From: Bradyrhizobium sp. B097
GTDB lineage: Bacteria; Pseudomonadota; Alphaproteobacteria; Rhizobiales; Xanthobacteraceae
Assembly: GCF_038957035.1 (NCBI RefSeq)
Contig: NZ_CP152412.1
Span: 4,832,501-4,896,500, forward strand
DNA: 64,000 nt
Direction: 5' to 3'
A model generated the notes under the pieces. The model was not told the DNA's origin. It saw only the letters and a program-made list of their open reading frames with translations, and ran no database searches. Positions 32,083 through 41,665 of the stretch are shown in pieces. The number at the start of each line of letters is the position of its first letter. The first letter of the stretch is position 1. Position numbers and translations under genes: made by a program.

Positions 32083-32137
32083 CTCCTGCGGCGGCGTGGC
32101 TTTTGGCTCACCCGATCGGCGCCGCTACACTGGCCCG

Positions 32138-33370
32138 ATGAAACAGCCTGATTCTTTGAAATCCCCTGCCCGCCGCGCCGTCCTGAAGGCGGCGCTCGCG
32201 GCTGGCGTGACACTGGGCACTCCGCTCGGCGCGCTGGCCGCCGCGCCTCCGGGCTTCGACCAGTGGCGCGACAATTTTCGCGCTCGCGCATTTGCAAAAG
32301 GCATCTCCGAGGCGACCTGGAATCGCTGCATGGGTCGGGTCGAGCCCGACATGAGCGTGTTCAAGCAGATGCGCAACCAGCCAGAATTCCACGAGCAGAT
32401 CTGGCAGTACATCAACCGCCGCGTCTCGGACTGGCGCGTCATCCACGGCCGCGAGGCGCTGAAGAAGAACGAGGCGCTGTTCGCCCGCATCGAGCGTGAC
32501 TTCGGCGTCGAGCGCGGCACGCTGCTCGCGCTGTGGGGCGTCGAGTCAGCCTATGGCGATCCGCTGGTGCAGCAGAACCACATGACGCCGGTGTTTCCCT
32601 CGCTTGCGGCGCTCGCCTGGAACGAGCCGCGCCGCAAGGCCTATTGGGAGACCGAGCTGATCAACGCGATGAAGATCGTGCAACGCGGCTGGAGCACGCC
32701 GGAGGAGATGAACGGCTCCTGGGCCGGCGCGATGGGCCATTCGCAGTGGATGCCGGAAGTCTGGCTCAATGTCGGCTTCGACTATGACGGCGACGGCAAG
32801 GTCTCGCCGTTCGGCCGCCCCGACGACGCGCTCGGCTCGACCGCGAAATATCTGGTCAATCGCGGCAAGTGGCACCGCGGCGAGCATTGGGGCTACGAGG
32901 TTCGCGCGACCGGCGGCGCCAGCGGCAGCCGCACCTACGCGGCCTGGGCCAGCGCAGGGGTGACCCGCGCCGATGGCCAGCCGTTTCCGCAGCCGAACGC
33001 GTCGGCGCAGCTCTGGATCCCGGTCGCGGGCGGCCCGGCCTTCCTGCTCGGCCCGAACTTCAATTCGGTGAAGAGCTACAATCCGTCGATGAACTACGCG
33101 CTGGCGATCTGCCATCTCGGCGACCGCTGTCTCGGAGGGCCGCCCTTCATCCAGCCGTTCCCGGGCTCGGAGCGCGCGCTGACGCTCGCCGAGGTGCAGG
33201 AGATGCAGACGCGGCTGACCAAGGCCGGCTTCGACACCGGTGGCACCGACGGCCGCGTCGGCAACGACACCATGCAGGCGATCAAGGATTTCCAGACCAG
33301 GACCGGCCTGTTGCCCGCCGACGGTTACGGCGGGCTCAAGGTGCTGGCGCGCCTGCGGCAGGGCGGTTAG
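32138..33370 (+). CDS. Lytic murein transglycosylase, MltB/SLT_2 family
   Basis: Four hundred ten residues. An N-terminal signal (twin arginine 'ARRAVLKAALAAGVTLG', so possibly Tat) is followed by an SLT_2 domain. The catalytic Glu136 is in 'WGVESAYGDP', with 'FPSLAALAWNEPRRKAYWET' and 'GSWAGAMGHSQWMPEVW' following. A C-terminal PG_binding_1 domain ('LTLAEVQEMQTRLTKAGFDT' onward) completes it. It cleaves peptidoglycan glycan strands to 1,6-anhydro products in the periplasm. No lipobox is seen. Confidence 0.92.
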   Translation: MKQPDSLKSPARRAVLKAALAAGVTLGTPLGALAAAPPGFDQWRDNFRARAFAKGISEATWNRCMGRVEPDMSVFKQMRNQPEFHEQIWQYINRRVSDWRVIHGREALKKNEALFARIERDFGVERGTLLALWGVESAYGDPLVQQNHMTPVFPSLAALAWNEPRRKAYWETELINAMKIVQRGWSTPEEMNGSWAGAMGHSQWMPEVWLNVGFDYDGDGKVSPFGRPDDALGSTAKYLVNRGKWHRGEHWGYEVRATGGASGSRTYAAWASAGVTRADGQPFPQPNASAQLWIPVAGGPAFLLGPNFNSVKSYNPSMNYALAICHLGDRCLGGPPFIQPFPGSERALTLAEVQEMQTRLTKAGFDTGGTDGRVGNDTMQAIKDFQTRTGLLPADGYGGLKVLARLRQGG

Positions 33371-33380
33371 CTCGCAGCAC

Positions 33381-33535
33381 ATACTCCGCGTCGTCCCTGC
33401 CTAGTGCGCAATTGCGCACGGGAGCAGGGACCCATAACCACAAATGATGATTGTTGCACACCGCTGGAACAACAAGTCCCGTTCACAACATCGGCCGCGG
33501 AGTATGGGTCCCTGCTTTCGCAGGGACGACGACGG
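33381..33535. repeat. Large palindromic repeat (CGTCGTCCCTGC family)
   Basis: Nested inverted arms: ATACTCCGCG (33381-33390) with CGCGGAGTAT (33496-33505), and CGTCGTCCCTGC with GCAGGGACGACG. A small palindrome TGCGCAATTGCGCA and a second GGGACCCATA/TATGGGTCCC pair lie within. It occupies the gap between convergent genes. Elements with the same 'GCGCAATTGCGC' insert appear at 47,745. Confidence 0.8.
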
Positions 33536-33577
33536 TTGGGATGCGAATCGCCGCTCAACTCCTCGCAATAACGGAGA

Positions 33578-34390
33578 CTATTTCGGTTGCCGCACCACGC
33601 CGCCGGCATTCATGCCGCCGTCAATCACGAGCTCGGTGCCGGTGACGTAGCGCGACGCATCCGAGGCGAGATAGAGCACGCCTTGCGCGATCTCGATCGC
33701 CTGGCCGGCGCGGCCGAGCGGCGTGGCGAACCTTGCGCGCTCCTCCGGATCGATCGGTGCGTTCTGGCCGGCGCCCGTCGCGCCGGTTGGAATCTTGCCC
33801 CAGATCGGCGTGTCAATGATGCCGGGATGCACGGAGTTGACGCGGATGCCGTCGTTCACCTGCGCGCATTCCATCGCGATCGATTTGGCGAACAGCCGCA
33901 CGGCGCCCTTGGTCGCGCTGTAGCCGGAGAGCGTCGCCGCACCGCGCAGGCCGGCCAGTGACGACATCATGATGATCGAGCCGCCGCCATGCTTGCGCAT
34001 CAGCGGCAGCGAATGCTTCACCGACAGGAATACACCGTCGAGATTGATGGCGGTCTGCCGGCGCCAGTCTGCGAGCGACATCTCGACGATCGACGGCGCT
34101 CCGATGCCGATGCCGGCGTTGGAGGCCATGATATCGAGGCGGCCGTAGCGCTTGCCGATATCGGCGACCACCTCGATCCAGCGTTCCTCGCTGGTGACAT
34201 CCTGCGGCAGGAAGACGACCTCGCGACCAGCCTTCTTGAGCCGCGCGGCGAGCTCGGGTCCCCTCAACTCGTCGATGTCGGTCGCAACAACCGTCGCGCC
34301 TTCCTGCGCGAACAATTCGACGATGGCCTCGCCGATACCCGACGCGCCGCCAGTCACCAGCGCGACCTTGCCTTCAACCTGTCCTGCCAT
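33578..34390 (-). CDS. SDR-family oxidoreductase
   Basis: A classical short-chain dehydrogenase of about 270 residues. 'KVALVTGGASGIGEAIVELF' is the NAD(P) motif, 'NAGIGIGAPSIVEM' the NAG motif, and 'YSATKGAVRLF' the catalytic Tyr-x3-Lys. C-terminal 'LASDASRYVTGTELVIDGGM' is typical. Asp after the second strand ('ATDIDELRG') favours NAD. The substrate is unknown. GGGAGTGG precedes ATG 34390. The gene starts 18 bases after the recJ stop, so it may be cotranscribed. Confidence 0.88.
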   Translation of the reverse strand: MAGQVEGKVALVTGGASGIGEAIVELFAQEGATVVATDIDELRGPELAARLKKAGREVVFLPQDVTSEERWIEVVADIGKRYGRLDIMASNAGIGIGAPSIVEMSLADWRRQTAINLDGVFLSVKHSLPLMRKHGGGSIIMMSSLAGLRGAATLSGYSATKGAVRLFAKSIAMECAQVNDGIRVNSVHPGIIDTPIWGKIPTGATGAGQNAPIDPEERARFATPLGRAGQAIEIAQGVLYLASDASRYVTGTELVIDGGMNAGGVVRQPK

Positions 34391-34408
34391 GTCCACTCCC
34401 AACGTTTC

Positions 34409-36250
34409 TTATTTGATCACCGCCGGGCCCTGATCCGGTACCGCGACGTCGAGCACACGGAATTGCACACGTTCGGTGCCTTGCCAACGGTCGACTGCAA
34501 GGGAGCCCGCCACGTGCAATTGCTGGCCGCGATTTTGCGTCAAGGCGCTGCCGAGCTTCTGTCCGACCGAGCGGAATGCGATACCGTTGACGATGGAACC
34601 GTCGCCGGACTTGAAGCGCAGCCGCAAATGCGCCTGCCCGACCTCGTCGGCATAGACCAGCTGATGCGACGGCAGCGCGATCACCGGCTCGGGATTGGCG
34701 GCACCGAACGGACCTGCGCGATTGAGCGTCGCGGCGAACTCCGGCGTCACCGCGCGCGCGGTGACGGCGCCATCGATAAACAGCTCGTTCTCGTGGCGCG
34801 AGTTGGCGACGTCAGCCGCCAGCGCGCTCTCCATGTAGGCGCGGAATTCGGCGAGCTTCTCCTTGCGCAGCGTGACGCCGGCCGCCATTGCGTGCCCGCC
34901 ACCTTTCATCAGCAGTCCGTCATGCACCGCCTGCCGCACGGCCTTGCCGATATCGACGCCGCCGATCGAGCGGCCCGATCCGGTACCGATGCCGCCCGGC
35001 TCCAGCGCGATCGCAAAGGCCGGCCGCGCGAACTTCTCCTTCAGCCGCGCCGCGACCAGCCCGACCACGCCGGGATGCCAGCCTTCCGCCGCTGTGACGA
35101 TCACCGCGCCCTTGTCCTCGAGGCCGAGCGAGGCCAGCGCTTCGGCTTCGGCCTGCGCCTCGGCCGCCTGCTCGATCACCCGCCGTTCGCCATTGAGGCG
35201 ATCGAGTTCGGCCGCGATCCGCGCCGCCTCCGAGACATCGCCTTCGAGCAAAAGCCGCACGCCGAGATCGGCACGACCGATGCGGCCGCCGGCATTGATG
35301 CGCGGGCCCAGCATGAAGCCGAGATGCCAGGCCTCCGGCGGGCCATTGAGCCGCGCCACATCCATCAGCGCGGTGTGGCCGACATGGTCGCGGCGGCGCA
35401 TCGCGATCAGGCCCTTGGCGACAAAGGCCCGGTTCAGCCCGATCAGCGGCGCCACGTCGGCTACGGTGCCGAGCGCGACATGATGCAGCACGCTGAGCAG
35501 ATCGGGCTCCGGCATCTCGCGGGTCCAGAAGCCGCGCTGGCGCAGCTCGCGGTTCACGGCGACCAATGTGACGAACACCAGGCCGACGGCCGCGAGGTGG
35601 CCGAGGCCCGAGAGATCGTCGGGCCGGTTCGGATTCACCAGCGCGTCGACCTCGGGCAACTCATCGCCGGTCTGGTGATGATCGATCACCACCACCGACA
35701 TGCCGAGCTTCTTGGCTTCCGCCAGCGGCTCGATACTGGTGGTGCCGCAATCGACCGTGACCAGCAGCGTCGCGCCCTTGGCCGCCAGGGCGCGGACGGC
35801 GTCGACATTCGGACCGTAACCTTCGAAGATGCGGTCGGGAATGTGGATCAGTGGATCCAGCCCACAATGGCGCAGATGCCAGGTCAGCAGCGCCGCCGAG
35901 GTCGCGCCGTCGACGTCGTAGTCGCCGAAGATCGCGACCTTCTCGCCGCGCACCGCAGCGTCGGCGATCCGCTTGGCCGCATGCTCCATCTCGGTGACGG
36001 TGTGCGGGTCCGGCATCAGCTTGCGGATGGTCGGGTCGAGGAAGTCGGCGACCTCGTCGAGCGCGACGTCGCGGCCGGCCAGCACGCGCGCCAGCATTTC
36101 CGGCAGATTGTGCCGCTGCACGATCGCGAGCGCCCGCGCCGCCCCGCGCGCGTCCAGCCGGTCGCGCCAGAGCTTTCCGGTCAGCGACCGCGCCACGCCA
36201 AGGAACGCCTGTGGCGCCTCGACGGGCAGTGCGGATGCGTGGAGCGTCAT
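34409..36250 (-). CDS. recJ: Single-stranded-DNA exonuclease RecJ
   Basis: A 613-residue DHH-family 5'-3' exonuclease acting in recombination and mismatch repair. Motif I is 'FGDYDVDGATSAALL' (residues 108-122), the DHH motif is 'VVVIDHHQTGDELP' (DHH 190-192), and 'LHHVALGTVADVAPLIGLNR' follows. The DHHA1 domain shows 'GRSIGGVDIGKAV' and 'LLMKGGGHAMAAG', and a C-terminal OB domain is present ('QLHVAGSLAVDRW'). The length is standard. A two-hairpin dispersed repeat lies directly upstream of the ATG. Confidence 0.95.
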   Translation of the reverse strand: MTLHASALPVEAPQAFLGVARSLTGKLWRDRLDARGAARALAIVQRHNLPEMLARVLAGRDVALDEVADFLDPTIRKLMPDPHTVTEMEHAAKRIADAAVRGEKVAIFGDYDVDGATSAALLTWHLRHCGLDPLIHIPDRIFEGYGPNVDAVRALAAKGATLLVTVDCGTTSIEPLAEAKKLGMSVVVIDHHQTGDELPEVDALVNPNRPDDLSGLGHLAAVGLVFVTLVAVNRELRQRGFWTREMPEPDLLSVLHHVALGTVADVAPLIGLNRAFVAKGLIAMRRRDHVGHTALMDVARLNGPPEAWHLGFMLGPRINAGGRIGRADLGVRLLLEGDVSEAARIAAELDRLNGERRVIEQAAEAQAEAEALASLGLEDKGAVIVTAAEGWHPGVVGLVAARLKEKFARPAFAIALEPGGIGTGSGRSIGGVDIGKAVRQAVHDGLLMKGGGHAMAAGVTLRKEKLAEFRAYMESALAADVANSRHENELFIDGAVTARAVTPEFAATLNRAGPFGAANPEPVIALPSHQLVYADEVGQAHLRLRFKSGDGSIVNGIAFRSVGQKLGSALTQNRGQQLHVAGSLAVDRWQGTERVQFRVLDVAVPDQGPAVIK

Positions 36251-36266
36251 GATCCCTTCTGGAGCC

Positions 36267-36363
36267 AGAGCGTGTTCGAGCGAAATGGGCGGCGGTTCGC
36301 GTGACGAAAACGCGTCAAAACAAGTCGAGGGCTTCGGTTCTGCCCAATCAGAACCGACCCTCC
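36267..36363. repeat. Dispersed two-hairpin repeat (GCGTTTTC family), copy 3
   Basis: AGAGCGTGTTCGAGCG... pairs with GACGAAAACGC as in the copies at 5624 and 18,600 but with mismatches. The second hairpin is GAGGGCTTCGGTTCTG / CAGAACCGACCCTC. It lies between the HAD hydrolase stop and the recJ start. Confidence 0.82.
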
Positions 36364-36403
36364 AGGACGGAATCGTAACGCTTCGATGACGAGCAGACCA
36401 GTT

Positions 36404-37123
36404 CTAGCAGCCCATTCGGGTGGCGATTTCCCCGAAATCCTTGGCCACGATGTCCCATTCGCCGGTGGCTTCGAAATCGACTTTCTGCAACGGACCGTAT
36501 TCGGTCGGCCGCGCGACGAACGCCGTCTTCAGGCCGTGCTTCTGCGCGTGCTTGAGATCGTAATTATGCGCGGCAACCATCATCACCTGCTCCGGCGGCA
36601 GGCAGAGCAGCTTCGCCGCGCCGAGATAGGTTTCCGGATCGGGCTTGTAGTGCTCGAACAGCTCGGCCGACATCACGAGGTCCCACGGCAGACCAGCGAA
36701 CTTCGCCATGTTGGTGAGCAGCGCGACGTTGCCGTTCGACAGCGGCGAGATGATGTATTTGCTCTTCAGCCGGGTCAGGCCGGCGACGCTGTCGGGCCAT
36801 CCGTGCAGCCGATGCCAGCCCAGCGTCAGGTGGTGCAGGTCGGCCTCGGTGAGCCCCTTGACGTCGAACTGCGCGACCAGCTTCTCCAGCGAGCGGCGGT
36901 GCAGGACGTCAAGGATGACGTAGCCGTTCTGCGGGTTCTTGCGCACCTCGTTCATCGAGGCCGCATAGACCGCGCGCCAGCCGTCGACCAGCGCGGTCCA
37001 GTCGGCCTTGATGCCTGACGTCTCGCCCCATTTGGTGAAGTCGTTGATCAGACTGGTGCGCCAGTCGACCACGGTTCCGAACACGTCGAACACCAGTGCC
37101 TTGACGCCGGAAAGATCGGACAT
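36404..37123 (-). CDS. HAD-family haloacid dehalogenase type II
   Basis: A 239-residue HAD hydrolase of the L-2-haloacid dehalogenase class. The nucleophile Asp13 is in 'ALVFDVFGTVVDWR', motif II in 'YIISPLSNGN', and motif III Lys in 'SAELFEHYKPDPETYL'. 'MMVAAHNYDLKHAQKHGLKT' supplies motif IV. Cap helices lie between residues 20 and 100. True dehalogenation cannot be distinguished from other small-molecule hydrolysis by sequence alone. Confidence 0.88.
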   Translation of the reverse strand: MSDLSGVKALVFDVFGTVVDWRTSLINDFTKWGETSGIKADWTALVDGWRAVYAASMNEVRKNPQNGYVILDVLHRRSLEKLVAQFDVKGLTEADLHHLTLGWHRLHGWPDSVAGLTRLKSKYIISPLSNGNVALLTNMAKFAGLPWDLVMSAELFEHYKPDPETYLGAAKLLCLPPEQVMMVAAHNYDLKHAQKHGLKTAFVARPTEYGPLQKVDFEATGEWDIVAKDFGEIATRMGC

Positions 37124-37159
37124 GGGTGCCTCGCGCTTTTGTTGTTCTTATTTCTTGGT

Positions 37160-37243
37160 CGTCATTCCAGGGCGCGCGCAAGCGCGAACCCGGAATCTCG
37201 GGGTTCCGGGTTCGATGCTGCGCATCGCCCCGGAACGACAGCA
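37160..37243. repeat. Palindromic repeat (TCATTCCAGGGCGCG family)
   Basis: Several nested dyads: GCGCGCGCAAGCGCG, then 'GAACCCGGAATCTCGG' facing 'GGGGTTCCGGGTTC', then GATGCTGCGCATC. It is closely related to 47,703-47,828, which has the same 'GGGGCGCGC...GCGCGAAC' and 'TTCCGGG.TCGATGCT' blocks. It lies between glpX and the HAD gene, which are on the same strand. Confidence 0.78.
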
Positions 37244-37247
37244 GTCA

Positions 37248-38246
37248 TCAATCCAGGTGGAATTTCTCCAGCTGGCGGTGCTCGGCCTTGATGTAGCGCA
37301 CGGTGCCGGTGACCGAGCGCATCACGACCGTCTCGGTCTCGATCACGTCCTTCTTGAACTTCACCCCTGAAAGCAGCGAGCCGGTGGTGACGCCGGTGGC
37401 GGCGAACAGGCAGTCGCCCCTCGCCAGATCCTCGATGCCGTAGATCATCTTCGGATCGGTGACGCCCATCTTGTGCGCGCGCGCGCGCTTCTCCTCGGTG
37501 TCGAGGATCAGGCGGCACTGCATCTGGCCGCCGATGCAGCGGAGCGCGACCGCGGCCAGCACGCCCTCGGGCGCGCCGCCGGTGCCGATATACATGTCGA
37601 CGCCGGTCTCATCGGGCTTGGCGCAGTGGATGACGCCGGCGACGTCGCCGTCGGTGATCAGCTGCACGGCAGCGCCGGTCGAGCGCACGCCGTTGATGAT
37701 GTCGGCATGGCGCGGACGGTCGAGCACCAGCACGTTGATCGCGCTGGGATCGACACCCTTGGCCTTGGCGAGCCGGCGGACATTGTCGGCCGGCGGCGCG
37801 TCGAGCTCGATCACGTTCTTGGCGTAGCCCGGGCCGATCGCGATCTTCTGCATGTAGACGTCGGGCGCGTGCAGCAGCGTGCCGCCATCGGCCATCGCCA
37901 TGGTGGCGATCGAGCCCGGCATGTTCTTGGCGCACAGCGTGGTGCCTTCGAGCGGATCGACGGCGATGTCGACCTTGGGACCGGCATTGAGGCCGACCTT
38001 CTCGCCGATGAACAGCATCGGCGCCTCGTCGCGCTCGCCCTCGCCGATCACGATGGTGCCCTCGATCGGCAGCTTGTTGAGCTCGCGGCGCATCGCGTCG
38101 ACCGCGGCCTTGTCGGCAGCCTTCTCCTGGCCGTGGCCGCGCAGCCGCGCGGCCGACACCGCCGCGCGCTCCGTCACGCGCACGATTTCGAGCGTCAGGA
38201 TGCGCTCGAGCAGCATCTGCGGCGGAACGGAAATATGGGTCGACAT
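37248..38246 (-). CDS. glpX: Fructose-1,6-bisphosphatase class II
   Basis: Three hundred thirty-two residues of the GlpX family, which dephosphorylates fructose 1,6-bisphosphate (and often sedoheptulose 1,7-bisphosphate). The metal site is 'IGEGERDEAPMLFIGE' with 'VDIAVDPLEGTTLCA'. 'GTGGAPEGVLAAVALRCIGG' and 'DLARGDCLFAATGVTTGSLL' follow, all class II hallmarks. AAGGAGTACGCCG precedes ATG 38246. It lies 80 bp downstream of hom in the same direction, the order alaC-hom-glpX. Confidence 0.95.
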   Translation of the reverse strand: MSTHISVPPQMLLERILTLEIVRVTERAAVSAARLRGHGQEKAADKAAVDAMRRELNKLPIEGTIVIGEGERDEAPMLFIGEKVGLNAGPKVDIAVDPLEGTTLCAKNMPGSIATMAMADGGTLLHAPDVYMQKIAIGPGYAKNVIELDAPPADNVRRLAKAKGVDPSAINVLVLDRPRHADIINGVRSTGAAVQLITDGDVAGVIHCAKPDETGVDMYIGTGGAPEGVLAAVALRCIGGQMQCRLILDTEEKRARAHKMGVTDPKMIYGIEDLARGDCLFAATGVTTGSLLSGVKFKKDVIETETVVMRSVTGTVRYIKAEHRQLEKFHLD

Positions 38247-38326
38247 CGGCGTACTCCTTAAAGCCTCGGGGACAGGCCAGCCTGCCCGCATCAATCGTCT
38301 CACGCCCGACCCGTTCAGGTCATGCG

Positions 38327-39646
38327 TTAGTTTTTCTCGATCCGGATCACCTGCGGCCGGCCGCTGATGACCTTATCGCGCTGCACTGCGGCCAGCGCAC
38401 GATGCACCGCATCCTCGCTGGTCGCGTACGTAATCAGAATGACCGGGACCGGTGAAGGTTTTTTGGCTGCACCGTTCACATCGACGCCATCCGGATGCCG
38501 TTGCACGATGGACTCCAGAGATATCTTCTGTTCCGCGAGCCGCGTGGCGATTGTTGCGGCAGTGCCTGCAAGATCGCGCGCCATCAGGCGGATATAGTAG
38601 CCACCCTCGTGGCGTTCCATCGGCGCCTTGGTGGTGTCGCGCAACCGCTCCACCGGACGCCCGAACGGCTTGGCACGAATGCCGCGGGCGACATCGGCGA
38701 TGTCGGCGACCACGGCCGAGGCCGTCGCGCCGCCGCCGGCACCGGGACCGACCAGCGTGATCGGGGGAATCCCCTCGCCGTCGATCGCCACCGCGTTGGT
38801 CACGCCCATCACCTGCGCTATCGAGGATGATTTCGGCACCATGGTCGGATGCACGCGCTGCTCAATGCCCTTTGCCGTGCGCACGGCAACGCCGAGCAGC
38901 TTGACGCGGTAGCCGAGTTCCGCGGCGGCCTTGAGGTCTTCCGGCGTGATCGAGGAGATGCCTTCGACATAGACCGCGCTTTCGGCGACCTTGGTTCCGA
39001 AGGCGAGGCTCGCCAGGATCGCAAGCTTCTGCGCGGTGTCGTGACCATCGACGTCAAATGACGGGTTGGCTTCGGCGTAGCCGAGACGCTGGGCGTCCTT
39101 CAGGCATTCTTCGAACGACAGGCCCTCCTGCTCCATCCGGGTTAGGATGTAATTGCAGGTGCCGTTGAGGATGCCGTAGACGCGGTTGACGCTGGTGCCG
39201 GCGAGGCCCTCGCGCAGCGTCTTGATGACCGGGATCGCCGCGCCGACCGCCGCCTCGAAATTCAGCGCACCGCCGTGCTTTTCGGCGGCGGCGGCAAGCC
39301 GCAACCCGTGCTTGGCGATCAGCGCCTTGTTGGCGGTCACGACCGACTTGCCGGCCTTCAGCGCGGTCTCGATCGCGGAGAGCGCGGGATCGCCGGCGCC
39401 GCCCATCAACTCGACGAAACAGTCGATATTGGGATCCTCGGCCAGCGCCTGCGGGCTCTTCGCCCACGCGATGCCGCGCAGGTCGAGGCCGCGCTTCTTG
39501 GCTTTCGAGCGCGCGGTGACGGCGACGACGCGAATAGCGCGGCCGCTGCGCTCGGCCAGCGCCCGTCCTTGCGTTTCGATGAGGCGGACGACATCGGCAC
39601 CGACGGTGCCGAGCCCCGCTATGCCCACGTTCAGGGGTGCGACCAT
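38327..39646 (-). CDS. hom: Homoserine dehydrogenase
   Basis: At 439 residues it reduces aspartate semialdehyde to homoserine for threonine, methionine and isoleucine synthesis. The Rossmann motif is 'VGIAGLGTVGADVVRLI' (residues 7-23). The catalytic region has 'VNRVYGILNGTCNYILTRME' and 'AEANPSFDVDGHDTAQKLAI'. A C-terminal ACT domain ('GYYIRLMARDLAGTAATIAT') should give threonine feedback inhibition. The ATG at 39646 starts the family alignment; the ribosome site is weak. It follows an aminotransferase gene by 37 bp, suggesting an amino-acid operon. Confidence 0.95.
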   Translation of the reverse strand: MVAPLNVGIAGLGTVGADVVRLIETQGRALAERSGRAIRVVAVTARSKAKKRGLDLRGIAWAKSPQALAEDPNIDCFVELMGGAGDPALSAIETALKAGKSVVTANKALIAKHGLRLAAAAEKHGGALNFEAAVGAAIPVIKTLREGLAGTSVNRVYGILNGTCNYILTRMEQEGLSFEECLKDAQRLGYAEANPSFDVDGHDTAQKLAILASLAFGTKVAESAVYVEGISSITPEDLKAAAELGYRVKLLGVAVRTAKGIEQRVHPTMVPKSSSIAQVMGVTNAVAIDGEGIPPITLVGPGAGGGATASAVVADIADVARGIRAKPFGRPVERLRDTTKAPMERHEGGYYIRLMARDLAGTAATIATRLAEQKISLESIVQRHPDGVDVNGAAKKPSPVPVILITYATSEDAVHRALAAVQRDKVISGRPQVIRIEKN

Positions 39647-39683
39647 GGATTTAAGGGACCTGGAGATTAAGCAACCTGGAGGA

Positions 39684-40904
39684 TTAGCGCCGGTTGGCGA
39701 GAGGAACGACGTTGTGCAACGTTTCGATGCCGCTTTCAAGGAAGCGGCGTACGCCGCGCGCGGCCTGCCGGATGCGCTGCTCGTTCTCCACCATCGCGAT
39801 GCGGACATAGCCTTCGCCATGCTCGCCGAACGCGACGCCGGGCGACACCACGACGCCGGATTTCTCCACCATCAGGGTTGCGAACTGCATGCTGCCGACC
39901 GCCTCGAACGCCTTGGGCAGCGGCGCCCAGGCGAACATCGAGGCCTGCGGCGGCGGAATGTCCCAGCCGGCGCGGCCAAATGACTCAACCAGCGCGTCGC
40001 GGCGCTTGCGGTAGGTGTCGCGCATCTCGCGGATGCAGTCCTCGGGACCGTTCAGCGCGGCGGTCGCCGCCACCTGGACCGGCGTGAAGGCACCGTAATC
40101 GAGATAGGATTTGACCCGCGCCAGTGCTGCGATGATGCGCTCATTGCCGACCGCAAAGCCCATGCGCCAGCCGGCCATCGAGAACGTCTTCGACATCGAG
40201 GTGAATTCGACGGTGACGTCGAGCGCACCGGGAACCTGCAGCACCGACGGCGGCGGATTGTTCTCGTCGAAATAGACTTCTGCGTAGGCCAGATCGGACA
40301 GGATGAAGATGTCGTGCTTCTTCGCGAACGCGACCAGATCCTTGTAGAAGTCGAGGTCCGCGACATAGGCGGTCGGGTTCGACGGATAGCAGACGATCAG
40401 TGCGATCGGCTTCGGAATCGAATGCTGGATCGCCCGCTCGACCGCCTCGAAGAACTGCGGCGTCGGCTCCGACGGCACCGAACGGATCACGCCGCCCGCC
40501 ATCAGGAAGCCGAACGCATGGATCGGGTAGCTCGGATTCGGGCACAGCACGACGTCGCCGGGCGCGGTGATCGCCTGCGCAACGTTGGCAAACCCCTCCT
40601 TCGAGCCGAGCGTCGCGACCACCTGGGTATCGGGGTTCAGCTTGACGCCGAAGCGGCGGCCATAATAGGCGGCCTGGGCCTTGCGCAGGCCGTTGATGCC
40701 ACGGGAGGCCGAGTAGCGGTCGGTCCGCGGCTTGCCCAGCGTCTCCTTGAGCTTCTCGATCACATGCGGCGGGGTCGGCAGGTCCGGGTTCCCCATGCCC
40801 ATGTCGATGATATCGGCCCCGGCATTGCGCGCGGCCGCCTTGGCCTGGTTGACCTTTTCAAAGACGTAAGGCGGCAGACGGCGAATGCGGTAAAAATCTT
40901 CCAT
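39684..40904 (-). CDS. Aminotransferase class I (AlaC / LL-DAP aminotransferase-like)
   Basis: A fold-type I PLP aminotransferase of 406 residues. The PLP lysine is K239 in 'FTSMSKTFSMAGWRMGFA', the Asp is in 'ILSDLAYAEVYFDENN', 'CYPSNPTAYV' contains the Asn-Pro-Thr motif, and 'MEDFYRIRRLPPYVFEKVNQ' is the typical start of the AlaC/YfdZ group. It probably transaminates alanine/glutamate or a related pair. Its position upstream of hom fits amino-acid metabolism. AAGGG precedes ATG 40904; a 32-codon upstream extension is unlikely. Confidence 0.9.
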   Translation of the reverse strand: MEDFYRIRRLPPYVFEKVNQAKAAARNAGADIIDMGMGNPDLPTPPHVIEKLKETLGKPRTDRYSASRGINGLRKAQAAYYGRRFGVKLNPDTQVVATLGSKEGFANVAQAITAPGDVVLCPNPSYPIHAFGFLMAGGVIRSVPSEPTPQFFEAVERAIQHSIPKPIALIVCYPSNPTAYVADLDFYKDLVAFAKKHDIFILSDLAYAEVYFDENNPPPSVLQVPGALDVTVEFTSMSKTFSMAGWRMGFAVGNERIIAALARVKSYLDYGAFTPVQVAATAALNGPEDCIREMRDTYRKRRDALVESFGRAGWDIPPPQASMFAWAPLPKAFEAVGSMQFATLMVEKSGVVVSPGVAFGEHGEGYVRIAMVENEQRIRQAARGVRRFLESGIETLHNVVPLANRR

Positions 40905-41119
40905 GGGACCCTTGCTCCGACAACCGCAATGCCAGAATCGTCCCCCTTTGGTTCGCTGCCGAAGCCGGCTCGGCCTCTTACAGAAATCGCACTGAATCAA
41001 TGATTTAGAGCGAATTCAGGCGCACGGTCTGGGGACAGCGGCCGGATCTGCGGTTGAATTGGGTTTCTTTTAGCACGGACGCCGGGCGGCGCCAGCGCTG
41101 ATCGGCCGATCTCGCGCGC

Positions 41120-41407
41120 TCACTTCCCGCTTTGGGCTGCCGTCGCGGCCTGAGCCTGGGCCTGGCGATCACGCGCGGCAACCAGCTCCTGCTCGATCTT
41201 GGCCTGATCCGCCGGCTTGATCGTCGGATCGGCGCGGTCGGGTGGAATATCGTGCACCGGGAGGTAGCCGTTGGCATCCTTTTGCCGCGCCGGCGCATCG
41301 GCCGGCATGGCCATATCGGCGATCATGCTCGAGCACCCGCTCAGCGCCAGCATCGACGCGAGCAGCGCTGCGGCCGCGAGCCCCCTGTTCATTCGATCGA
41401 TCGGCAT
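41120..41407 (-). CDS. Small lipoprotein
   Basis: About 95 residues. The hydrophobic 'LAAAALLASMLALSGC' ends in a clear LSGC lipobox. The mature part is polar with 'YLPVHDIPPDRADPTIKPAD' and a helical Ala/Gln-rich C-terminus ('QAQAQAATAAQSGK'). Start candidates are ATG 41407 (GGGGAC upstream) and ATG 41392. The function is unknown. It may be outer-membrane anchored, since Ser follows the Cys. Confidence 0.7.
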   Translation of the reverse strand: MPIDRMNRGLAAAALLASMLALSGCSSMIADMAMPADAPARQKDANGYLPVHDIPPDRADPTIKPADQAKIEQELVAARDRQAQAQAATAAQSGK

Positions 41408-41665
41408 GCGCCGAATTGTCCCCAACAAGCTAGCGCGCAGGTCGCACATTGCCGACACGGGTCGCACTGGTACGAGCCTTGCAGCGTCCCCGCTGCATCT
41501 AATCCTGGCTTTAGCCGTTTCAAACCATTGTCGCCCGAAACGCTTAAAGCGTGAACACCAAAAGCGACCCCTGAGGCTTCAATATGACGGAACAAAGATT
41601 TTTTTATCGCACCGCAACAGAGCGAAACATCGGCTTTTGACCGATTCTCGCTACCGCACCGCGCG

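Noticed and set aside
33989..36304. A 771-codon plus-strand ORF opposite recJ
   Set aside because: It is antisense to a full-length RecJ with all motifs; its composition (Arg/His/Asp/Gln-rich) is that of a reverse-complement shadow.
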